A program made the position numbers and the translations under genes. From Verrucomicrobiales bacterium (GTDB lineage: Bacteria; Verrucomicrobiota; Verrucomicrobiia; Verrucomicrobiales; DEV007): a stretch of 36,941 nucleotides of DNA. The notes under the pieces are model-generated. The model had not been told where the DNA came from, did no database searches, and saw nothing but the letters and a program-made list of their open reading frames with translations. The DNA lies in the NCBI GenBank assembly GCA_029213025.1, contig JARGOZ010000061.1, positions 1 to 36,941 on the forward strand. The letters are read 5' to 3'. Below, in pieces: positions 1-6,985 of this stretch (position 1 is its first letter; every line of letters starts with the position of its first letter).

Positions 1-45
1 AATTTCGAAGCTTAATGCCTGGATTCACGCACTTCCAATGAAACA

Positions 46-339
46 ATGAGGTACACTCAGGAAGGGAAGGAAATCATCAAAATAGGCATTACAACCATCG
101 ATGTCGAAACACGTATCGGTCAACTCTATACAACTGGCGTGCCGTTTCGATTTCGAGTGATCTGTAAAAAGGACACGAAAAATTTCTACGAGCTTGAGCA
201 ATCAATTCACAAGCTTCTGGCGCCTTACCGGATCAATCGAGCGAGGGAGTTTTTTACTGACGATTGTCTTCCTCATGTCGAAAAGATTGTGCAACTTCAT
301 TTTGAAATTCAGGCGGCTACGGAAAGAGAGGTAAATTGA
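46..339 (+). pseudogene. GIY-YIG-type T5orf172/MUG113 domain protein, probably N-terminally truncated
   Basis: The 97-residue reading frame carries the core of a T5orf172/MUG113 domain, a branch of the GIY-YIG nuclease superfamily: KIGITT near residue 12, a following Arg (R23) and a Glu-rich helix (ELEQSIHKLL) before a REFF element. Family members usually begin with a YVYV-type strand about ten residues ahead of the KIG motif. That strand is missing here: the frame is closed by TAA at 13-15 and the first ATG is at 46. The frame may therefore be a remnant, or a minimal stand-alone version. No clear ribosome binding site precedes the ATG. Such domains occur in mobile-element and DNA-modification proteins; nothing nearby shows which role applies. 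The domain call is fairly sure, its functionality is not. Confidence 0.5.
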
Positions 340-837
340 CGAGTACTACGACGCTTAATTCTTAAGATTGCCGTTACTTTACATTCTGCCTTCCATTCCC
401 AGCCTGGAACAGACTGTCCTTTCACCAAAAAAAAACAATCTATTATCGCCTGTTACCTACATACTATAGACCGTTTACCGCAGAAGTTACATCAAGCAAC
501 ACGCTTCGAGATTTGAGTAGGTCCATTCAAGCATATAGACAAATAATTGGCCGCAAAAGGTTGTACCATTCAGTGGATAGTTGTCCGCCTCACATTCCAC
601 CACATCGCGAATCCGGGCGATAACTTCGTGGGCCTTTTTGGCTCGCCCTCGACGTAATCCGTGTCCTTCGACAGCCACCTGAATGATGAACCGTGAGACG
701 GAGCATACTGAGCAGGTTCGAACCACCAAACTCTGAGGGAACCATTACTGGACGGTGTTTCTGTTTGACAATCGCATTAATTTATTGAAATCAGGTCGCG
801 ATTCTTACGATTCAGATGTATCTAGTTGGGAGTCTTT
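340..837. other. intergenic region without a convincing gene
   Basis: About 500 bases with no supported gene. An open frame on the minus strand (487-729) has only a TTG start and no recognisable domain. A TTGACA hexamer at 765-770 could be a -35 box for the downstream caspase gene, but I see no good -10 element at the right distance. A run of nine A residues lies near 428-436. Confidence 0.5.
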
Positions 838-2505
838 ATGAGCCACCTTCCATTCTGCATCGCTGGATTATTTGGGTTAATATTGGGTCCGTTTGGGTTT
901 TGTGCTGATCGGGTAGCGTTTGTTGTGGGGATCGACGAATACTCAACCGCCCCTCTCGAAAACGCAGTTCGGGATGCAACTGCCGTTCGGGACATGCTGA
1001 AGAACAAATTAGGTTTCGCTCAGGAAGATATTCTTTTTTCAGTGAATCCGGACGAGATTTCGTTTCTGGAACAATTCGAGCTATTTAAGAAAAAGTCGAA
1101 AGATGCCGGGATCGTTCTCTTGTTTTACGCGGGTCACGGAATGGAAAGTATCGATGGTAAGGAAAACTTTATACTGCCAGTTGATGCTGAAGTGGAACGA
1201 GCAGCCCAGTCTGAAGCTGTCTTGAGAGCCACAGGAATTAACCTGATGAATCTGACCGGCGAACTTTCAGAGTCTACTGCAGGAGCGAAAATAGTACTTG
1301 TTGATGCCTGCAGGAACAGGCCCACTGGTAGAGGCATCAACAGAAGCGGAGGCGGACTGGTTACTTATACAGATGACAGAATTCCACAGGATACGCTGAT
1401 GATTCTCGCGGCTGCTCCTAAACAGAAAGCCAGTGATGGAGCGGAGCATGGCCCTTTTACTCAAGCACTGTTGGAAGTATTGCCCAGGGGAGGACAAGAT
1501 CTAATGGATGCATTTTTTAATGTTAGTGATCGTGTCCAGAAAATTACACGGCAGCAGCAAGTTCCCTGGCTGAAGTTCGACGGTTCCGGAAAGATTTTCC
1601 GGTCCAAATCTTTCCTGGCTACTGGAATGTCGAAATCTCAGCCAGTATCTCCTCCACCTTCGGTTACACCGGAAAAACCCAGAGCCGAAGACAGACTGAA
1701 CAGGGCGACTAAAGATTTACCTTTTGTGAATTCATTGGGAATGGAATTTATCCCGTTACCAACCAAATCCGGAGTCTATATGTGCAGAACCGAAACCCGG
1801 GTCAGAGATTTCGAAGCGTTCGTCAATTCGACAGGTTACAATGCGACGCAGGGAGCCTACACTGTGGAAAGTGGTGGTAACTATAAACAGGTTGGAGGCA
1901 ACTGGAAAAATCCACGCTTCCCGGGCAGTTGCCCCCAGACCAGAGATCATCCAGTATCATGCGTGAGCTGGAATGATGCTAAGGCGTTCAACGCCTGGCT
2001 TTCGAAACAGCCCGCAGAAACCGGTCTACTGTATCGCCTACCTACGGATGCGGAGTGGAGTCTAGCCGTTGGATTCGGTAAATACCCGTGGGGGAGCATT
2101 TTTCCGCCCACGGTAGATGCCGGAAATTACGCAGGAACAGAGGCGAAAATAGGGGCTTTAGCAGGCAATAACTTCTCAGTAATCGAGAGCTACTTTGACG
2201 GAAACCCGCGCTCGTCCCGTGTCGCGAGTTTCCGTGAGAACCGATTCGGCTTCTTTGACCTGGGAGGAAACCTTTGGGAATGGTGCGAAGATTGGTACGT
2301 CAATTCGATGAATGACCCTGATGTAGTGGAAAAATGGAAAAATTTGGACTGGGACGACGGCGGAGGCCGCAAATATCGTGCATTGCGGGGTGGTTCGTGG
2401 TTCGCGAACCGTGAAATTCCACTTCGGTCATCATGCCGTCTCGGCTACGAAGCAGATGAACGTTTCGGTGCCAACGGTTTCCGATGTGTTGTCGTTGGCG
2501 ACTAA
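838..2505 (+). CDS. exported caspase-family (peptidase C14) protein with C-terminal FGE-sulfatase-fold domain
   Basis: This 555-residue protein begins with a signal peptide (residues 1-22, ending GFCA). A caspase/metacaspase-like domain follows (about 25-255). It holds the catalytic dyad as His100 in YAGHG and Cys158 in VDACR, so a clan CD cysteine peptidase is expected outside the cytoplasm. After a proline-rich linker (about 265-285) comes a formylglycine-generating-enzyme/SUMF1-like fold (about 295-553), shown by NSLGMEF, RLPTDAEW, GGNLWEWCEDW, LRGGSW and GFRC. The two closely spaced active-site cysteines of true FGE enzymes are not present in the C-terminal part, so this half is more likely a binding module than a sulfatase activator. 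The start is set at ATG 838 because GGGAG at 828-832 lies five bases upstream; the in-frame TTG at 826 is less likely. Substrate unknown. Confidence 0.85.
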   Translation: MSHLPFCIAGLFGLILGPFGFCADRVAFVVGIDEYSTAPLENAVRDATAVRDMLKNKLGFAQEDILFSVNPDEISFLEQFELFKKKSKDAGIVLLFYAGHGMESIDGKENFILPVDAEVERAAQSEAVLRATGINLMNLTGELSESTAGAKIVLVDACRNRPTGRGINRSGGGLVTYTDDRIPQDTLMILAAAPKQKASDGAEHGPFTQALLEVLPRGGQDLMDAFFNVSDRVQKITRQQQVPWLKFDGSGKIFRSKSFLATGMSKSQPVSPPPSVTPEKPRAEDRLNRATKDLPFVNSLGMEFIPLPTKSGVYMCRTETRVRDFEAFVNSTGYNATQGAYTVESGGNYKQVGGNWKNPRFPGSCPQTRDHPVSCVSWNDAKAFNAWLSKQPAETGLLYRLPTDAEWSLAVGFGKYPWGSIFPPTVDAGNYAGTEAKIGALAGNNFSVIESYFDGNPRSSRVASFRENRFGFFDLGGNLWEWCEDWYVNSMNDPDVVEKWKNLDWDDGGGRKYRALRGGSWFANREIPLRSSCRLGYEADERFGANGFRCVVVGD

Positions 2506-2686
2506 TTAAGTGAAATTCTGCTGCCGAAAAATCGTTACATTCCGGCATACCAGAGAGTAGAACTTGAAAGGCAACGAAGTGCGTTGTGTACCAACCGCCG
2601 AAAAAGCGGAAGTTGAGAAGCTTTCCGACTCGTTGCACCTTTTCGGTGCATAGGCAAAGAAACTGAGATAGTTCTTTAAATTTCAA

Positions 2687-2744
2687 GGGTCAGTCAACAA
2701 ATTCAAAATCAAGAAATCGATTATTCAAATTTGTTGACCGACCC
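2687..2744. repeat. 17-bp inverted repeat, MITE- or REP-like
   Basis: Arms at 2687-2703 (GGGTCAGTCAACAAATT) and 2728-2744 (AATTTGTTGACCGACCC) are reverse complements with one mismatch, separated by a 24-base AT-rich loop. There is no T-run after it and it lies about 180 bases past the caspase stop codon, so a simple intrinsic terminator is less likely than a small repetitive palindromic element. Copy number elsewhere cannot be judged from this window. Confidence 0.6.
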
Positions 2745-2765
2745 CGTACAGGCGCCCCCGTACAG
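2742..2765. repeat. 10-bp direct repeat CCCCGTACAG
   Basis: CCCCGTACAG occurs at 2742-2751 and again at 2756-2765, four bases apart. The first copy overlaps the end of the inverted repeat. It may be a duplication scar from an insertion or slippage event. Confidence 0.5.
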
Positions 2766-2955
2766 AATAGTTTTCCCCAGCCTGTTTCTGCGTCACTGGA
2801 AGAAAGCTTGATGCGCGCGGTATGCAAATGGTTCGTTGAAATACATGGGGCAGGCCGATAACTCACCTCGGAACAATTTTTGCGCAACTTGTTAGCAAGT
2901 GGAGCGTAGCGAAACTTTGCCGCCTGAGACACTGTGGCGTGCCTATTCAAAAAAA

Positions 2956-4023
2956 ATGATTGATCAAATTCAGGAAATACTCGGCGATGACAGCAAAAAA
3001 TTGCTTGAATTCGATTCTCCTAAAATAAAAAAAGAGAGCCTCAGCCTTCCCGGCGGCGATTTCGTTGACCGGGTCTGGTCTCAATCGAATCGGAACAACC
3101 GGGTTTTGGGTAATCTCGAGCGAATTCTCAGCAACGGTGGATTGGCCGGGACCGGGTATGTTTCGATCTTACCAGTAGACCAGGGGATCGAGCACGCCGC
3201 CGGGGCCAGCTTTGCAAAGAACCCGATCTATTTCGATCCGGAGAACATCATCAAACTTGCCATAGAGGGAGGCTGCAACGCAGTGGCTTCGACCTTCGGC
3301 GTTCTCGGGATGATGAGTCGCCGGTATGCGCACAAAATTCCGTTCATTGTGAAGATCAATCACAACGAGCTGCTGACCCTGCCGAATCAATTCGACCAGG
3401 TTCTCTTTGGAACAGTGGAACAGGCGGCAGAGATGGGAGCTGCGGCGGTCGGCGCGACGATTTATTTCGGTTCAGAGCAAAGCAGGCGACAGATTGTGGA
3501 AATCGCGGAAGCTTTCGCCTATGCCCATGATCTCGGACTCGGTACTATATTGTGGTGCTACCTTCGAAACAGTGCCTTCAAGACCGGCGAAACAAACTAC
3601 CACTCGGCGGCCGATCTGACAGGTCAGGCCAATCATCTGGGTGTCACAATCCAGGCCGACATCATAAAGCAAAAGATGGCTACGAACAACGGCGGTTACC
3701 AGGCGCTGAATATGGGCGAATCCAGCTACGGAAAATTCGACCCGCGAATCTACAGCGAGCTTTGCAGCGAGCACCCAATCGACCTTTGCCGTTATCAAGT
3801 CGCCAACTGCTACATGGGACGAGCCGGCATGATCAACAGTGGTGGAGCCTCGGGAAACAACGATCTCCATGACGCGGTGGCGACAGCAGTCATCAGCAAA
3901 CGCGCTGGCGGAATGGGACTGATCTCCGGACGCAAATCCTTCCAGCGCCCGATGGAAGACGGCGTAGAATTGCTCAATGCGATCCAGAATGTCTACCTTT
4001 GTGATCAGGTGACGGTGGCGTAA
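2956..4023 (+). CDS. fbaB: class I fructose-bisphosphate aldolase, DhnA/FbaB type
   Basis: The 355-residue product matches the bacterial DhnA-type class I aldolase along its whole length: [62 protein letters not shown] and [10 protein letters not shown]. It cleaves fructose-1,6-bisphosphate to glyceraldehyde-3-phosphate and dihydroxyacetone phosphate in the cytoplasm, for glycolysis and gluconeogenesis. The lysine of ADIIKQK (Lys238) is the likely Schiff-base residue by analogy with this family. I place the start at ATG 2956, which gives the N-terminus MIDQIQEIL typical of relatives; an in-frame GTG at 2899 would add 19 residues lying in repeat-like DNA. No strong ribosome binding site is visible. 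The gene stands alone. Confidence 0.92.
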   Translation: MIDQIQEILGDDSKKLLEFDSPKIKKESLSLPGGDFVDRVWSQSNRNNRVLGNLERILSNGGLAGTGYVSILPVDQGIEHAAGASFAKNPIYFDPENIIKLAIEGGCNAVASTFGVLGMMSRRYAHKIPFIVKINHNELLTLPNQFDQVLFGTVEQAAEMGAAAVGATIYFGSEQSRRQIVEIAEAFAYAHDLGLGTILWCYLRNSAFKTGETNYHSAADLTGQANHLGVTIQADIIKQKMATNNGGYQALNMGESSYGKFDPRIYSELCSEHPIDLCRYQVANCYMGRAGMINSGGASGNNDLHDAVATAVISKRAGGMGLISGRKSFQRPMEDGVELLNAIQNVYLCDQVTVA

Positions 4024-4342
4024 AGCCTCTTAGCTTCTATCATAAGGCCATACAGATTTATACCGCCCCCTCTCAAACCCAGCCTGACCGACGCTTCGAT
4101 AAAAAATTCCTTGAACAACCAACCCCCTGTCAGTAGCGGAAGGTGAAGAAGGCTTGTAAATTCTGAAAAACAGCGGAGTCTGTTCACCATGCTTTGACTC
4201 CTCTGTGATGCCGCTAAGAGCAAATCCGGTCGGATTATTCTCGTTCTCCTTTCTCTCGCCATCATCGGTATCGTCCTGTGGTCACGGAGGTAGAATTCGG
4301 TCGTATCCACGCCGATGTGGCGATGCGTTTCTTTTGGCCAAG
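4024..4342. other. convergent intergenic region
   Basis: The space between the ends of the aldolase and DUF1080 genes holds no complete gene. It contains one short plus-strand remnant that reads like a C-terminal membrane anchor (listed separately). No clear terminator with a T-run was found. Confidence 0.45.
4198..4293 (+). pseudogene. possible relic of a C-terminal transmembrane tail
   Basis: Between an in-frame TGA (4195-4197) and TAG (4291-4293) lies a 31-codon frame with no ATG. It encodes a Lys/Ser-rich stretch, then a strongly hydrophobic helix (RIILVLLSLAIIGIVLW), then SRR and the stop. This is the pattern of the end of a single-pass membrane protein, with the rest of the gene gone. 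Chance cannot be excluded. Confidence 0.25.
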
Positions 4343-5395
4343 TCAGGGGCGTTCCACGATCCAGATGTTACGATACTGCAGCGGATTACCGTGGCCCTGT
4401 AGCTTGATCACACCGGGAGTGCCTTCGGGATCTTTTCGAGATCCACCGGTCTTGCCGCTGATCTCAAGATTGTCATGGATGGTGACTCCGTTATGTTTCA
4501 CTGTGATAAAAGCGTTCTTGACCTTGTTGCCGTTTTCATCTGCGACAGAATTGGTAAATTCCACATCATAGGTTTGCCAACTGAGAGGCGGGGCGCACAT
4601 ATTTACGATTGGCTCAGCTTTGGTATAGACACCGCCGCATTCGTTGTTTTTCCCTTCCAACCCGAAGGAGTCGAGAATTTGGACTTCGTAGTGATCCACC
4701 TGATAGAAACCGCTGTTCCCGCGGCCCTGACCGCGAGCATCCGGCCTGAAGGGTAGCATAAATTCGATATGCATTGTGTAGTTGTTGAACTTGTCTTTGG
4801 TGCGGATGTCCTTCCCATCGGTGTTGAGAAGTTTGGTGGCGGCATCGAAACGGCCGCCGTTGAAGGCGTCGGCATGGGTGCCGTCGAAAAGCACTTTGGC
4901 TCCTGACGGAGCGGTCGCACCCATGGAAGGGCTGACGCGTTGAGTTTTCTTCAGTGAGAGAGTTCTTCCGGTGTCGTCTGTGATGGTGAATTGATCGCCT
5001 GATATCGCACCGGTGCAGGGCAAGTGGCCTTGCGGCGGAAAGGTTGAGGTAGCGGAAAATTCGGCGGCCGGCCCGGCCAGATATTTCCGCTTTCCTTCGG
5101 CGGGTGAAAATGTGGCGCCCTCGCCATCGATCGTTCCCGTCAGCAAACTACGGTTTTTCCCATCCCAACCTGCACCGGGAAGGCCGCCGGTATATAACAC
5201 GGCGTGAAGCTGGCCTTTGCCAAGTGCGATCACCTGAGCCCCGAGTTTTTCCCCGGCATATTCGCCCTGGACAGGGAAGGAAGGCGGCAGGCTTTCATCT
5301 CCGGGATCTGTCCACAGGCCCGGCGCTGAACAGGCGTTGATTGCAGTGCCTATCAGAATACAAGGCAATGAGAAGAGTAAGAATTTCGAATTCAT
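4343..5395 (-). CDS. exported DUF1080 (3-keto-disaccharide hydrolase-like) protein
   Basis: A 350-residue protein with an N-terminal hydrophobic export signal (about residues 2-20) ending in NAC, possibly a weak lipobox. The C-terminal half (about 165-350) is a DUF1080/PF06439 concanavalin-like domain: KVLFDGTHADAF near its start, then NNYTMHIEFMLPF, GNSGFY, YEVQILDSFG, CGGVYTK and IKLQGHGNPLQYRNIW. Members of this family act on or bind glycans, and some hydrolyse 3-keto-glycosides. The N-terminal half has no domain I can name, though it is rich in Gly and beta-prone. ATG 5395 is preferred over a GTG at 5404 because it gives a compact signal peptide. It is the last gene of the long minus-strand block, 91 bases after the sirtuin gene. 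Confidence 0.85.
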   Translation of the reverse strand: MNSKFLLFSLPCILIGTAINACSAPGLWTDPGDESLPPSFPVQGEYAGEKLGAQVIALGKGQLHAVLYTGGLPGAGWDGKNRSLLTGTIDGEGATFSPAEGKRKYLAGPAAEFSATSTFPPQGHLPCTGAISGDQFTITDDTGRTLSLKKTQRVSPSMGATAPSGAKVLFDGTHADAFNGGRFDAATKLLNTDGKDIRTKDKFNNYTMHIEFMLPFRPDARGQGRGNSGFYQVDHYEVQILDSFGLEGKNNECGGVYTKAEPIVNMCAPPLSWQTYDVEFTNSVADENGNKVKNAFITVKHNGVTIHDNLEISGKTGGSRKDPEGTPGVIKLQGHGNPLQYRNIWIVERP

Positions 5396-5486
5396 GGCAG
5401 TCACATAATCCCGTTTTTCAGCAAAAACCAGCTACACACATCGGGACGCGGTCAGCCATTTTTCAGTAAAGCGTTTTCGACTTCTG

Positions 5487-6197
5487 TTATGATGCAATCA
5501 AGGCACCAACAAAGGGCGGCAGAGTTTCGGTTGCCGGCCCGATAATCGATTCATCAAACAGGGACGAATTGGACGCTGCTTCCAGGTTCATCTCTACTGT
5601 GGAAGCTCCTGCCGATTTCGCGATTTCAACAAAACCGGCGGCAGGATATACCTGTCCGCTGGTGCCAATCGCCCAAAATTGATCAGCCTCTTTGATTGCG
5701 TTGATAATTTCCTCCATCCGGAAGGGCATCTCGCCAAACCAAACGATGTGCGGCCTCATACCCTCAGGGCGATCACAGACCGGACAGACGTCAGATACGC
5801 TCAGGTCCGAATCACACCGGTCCACTTGATTACACCATGAGCAGCGCTTTTTCAGCAACTCGCCGTGTAGATGCATGACCCGTTGGATGCCGGCTCTTTC
5901 ATGGAGGTCGTCGACATTTTGAGTGATCAGCAAAAAGTCATCTCCGAGATAATTTTCCAGATCGACGAGAGCCTGATGCGCTGCGTTCGGTTTCACTTCC
6001 GCCAGCTTTTGCCTCCTTGCATTGTAGAAGCGGTGAACCATATCCGGGTTCGAAGCAAACGCCTCCGGTGTGGCTACCTCTTCCGGGCGATGTCCCTCCC
6101 ACAAACCGTTTGCATCGCGAAAGGTCTGCAACCCCGATTCAGCCGAAATGCCAGCCCCGGTGAGAATGACTGTTTTTCCTGATTTGTTTTGCGTCAT
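5487..6197 (-). CDS. cobB: NAD-dependent protein deacylase, sirtuin (CobB-like, class III)
   Basis: A 236-residue cytoplasmic sirtuin that removes acyl groups from lysines using NAD+. Visible elements are the NAD-binding GAGISAESGLQTFRD (about 14-28), TQNVDDLHERAG (about 92-103), the catalytic His111 in MHLHGE, and a structural zinc site made by Cys119/Cys122 and Cys138/Cys141. Tyr58 and Arg61 in FYNARR match the Tyr/Arg pair that lets class III sirtuins (SIRT5, E. coli CobB) recognise succinyl- and malonyl-lysine, so desuccinylase activity is likely. The length is normal for a compact bacterial form. It follows the ECF sigma gene by 70 bases on the same strand and may be cotranscribed. Confidence 0.92.
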   Translation of the reverse strand: MTQNKSGKTVILTGAGISAESGLQTFRDANGLWEGHRPEEVATPEAFASNPDMVHRFYNARRQKLAEVKPNAAHQALVDLENYLGDDFLLITQNVDDLHERAGIQRVMHLHGELLKKRCSWCNQVDRCDSDLSVSDVCPVCDRPEGMRPHIVWFGEMPFRMEEIINAIKEADQFWAIGTSGQVYPAAGFVEIAKSAGASTVEMNLEAASNSSLFDESIIGPATETLPPFVGALIAS

Positions 6198-6267
6198 TGG
6201 ATTACTTTTCCCTGAATGTGCCGATTCTTCAAAGAATGGTTGGTTCCATTCGATCTAACAATCAACC

Positions 6268-6960
6268 TCACCGAAGAACTTCGATCAGATAATTCAGCTC
6301 GATTCCGACCTCTTCCTCGCTCAGAACTGTCTCCTCAATCCCGGACCGGATCAGGGTGCGAAAGCGTTTCCTCAAACGGTGGATCGCCACTTTAACAGCA
6401 CCCTCACTGATGCCCAGCTTTTGCGCAACTTCCGCCTGGGAAAGTTCGGTCGCATTTCCATTTAACCAGGGTTTCAGGTTTTCAAAATGATCGAGCTTAC
6501 CGGCGTCGCGATGCTCCTGCTCCAATAGTGAGAGAGCACGTCCTAAAACGGCATAGGCCCACTGCCGGTCATAAGTTGCGTCGTTTGCAGGGGAAGTTGC
6601 GGTATCTTCATCAACTTCGGTGTGTTCCTGATTGCCTCCGCGCTTTTCGGCACCTTGTTTGATCCTCCAGTCCGATAGAAAATTCTTTACCGCGCCAAGT
6701 AGATAGCTTCGAAATTTACCGCGCCCCCGTTCTAAAGAATCCAACCCGGGACGCGTCAGAAGTCCGGCGAAAAACTCGTGGGTTAAATCGCGGACCATAT
6801 CCGCAGGCACATCGCGAACGGTATATTGAATGTAAGCATGGACGGGATCGTAATAGGTATCACAGAGATCGGATAGAGCGAGTCGCGAATCCTCGGTATC
6901 ACCTTTCGCCGCCAGAACTCGCGTCCAGTGTGTGGTATGAAAGGATTCTGATTGATTCAT
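6268..6960 (-). CDS. ECF RNA polymerase sigma factor, HTHW-type
   Basis: This 230-residue sigma-70-family factor begins with the HTTHWTRV signature (residues 8-15) seen in ECF factors of Planctomycetota and Verrucomicrobiota. Region 2 spans about 25-110 (DLTHEFFAGLL, FRSYLLGAVKNFLSDW) and region 4 about 170-210, with the helix-turn-helix LSQAEVAQKLGISEGAVKVA. Between them is an acidic linker. A C-terminal tail of about 20 residues (SEEEVGIEL) is typical of this type. It should direct RNA polymerase to a specific promoter set. It starts 25 bases after the kinase gene ends, so the two are probably one transcript and the kinase may control its activity. No obvious anti-sigma factor is present here. 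Confidence 0.9.
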   Translation of the reverse strand: MNQSESFHTTHWTRVLAAKGDTEDSRLALSDLCDTYYDPVHAYIQYTVRDVPADMVRDLTHEFFAGLLTRPGLDSLERGRGKFRSYLLGAVKNFLSDWRIKQGAEKRGGNQEHTEVDEDTATSPANDATYDRQWAYAVLGRALSLLEQEHRDAGKLDHFENLKPWLNGNATELSQAEVAQKLGISEGAVKVAIHRLRKRFRTLIRSGIEETVLSEEEVGIELNYLIEVLR

Positions 6961-6985
6961 GGAAATACCGTTTGATCTACGCGCT

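Larger units (their letters stand above)
2506..2955. other. intergenic region with hairpins and repeats
   Basis: About 450 bases between the caspase and aldolase genes. A small perfect hairpin (TGCACC/GGTGCA, 2634-2650) has no T-run, so it is not a clear terminator. A longer inverted repeat and a short direct repeat are listed separately. I see no supported coding sequence on either strand. Confidence 0.5.

Noticed and set aside
487..729. Minus-strand frame of 80 codons
   Set aside because: Non-ATG start, no ribosome binding site and no recognisable domain; kept only in the intergenic note.
2634..2650. Hairpin TGCACC/GGTGCA as terminator of the caspase gene
   Set aside because: No T-run follows and it is about 130 bases from the stop codon.
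2899..2955. GTG start giving a longer aldolase
   Set aside because: The extra 19 residues have no counterpart in the family and ATG 2956 gives the usual N-terminus.
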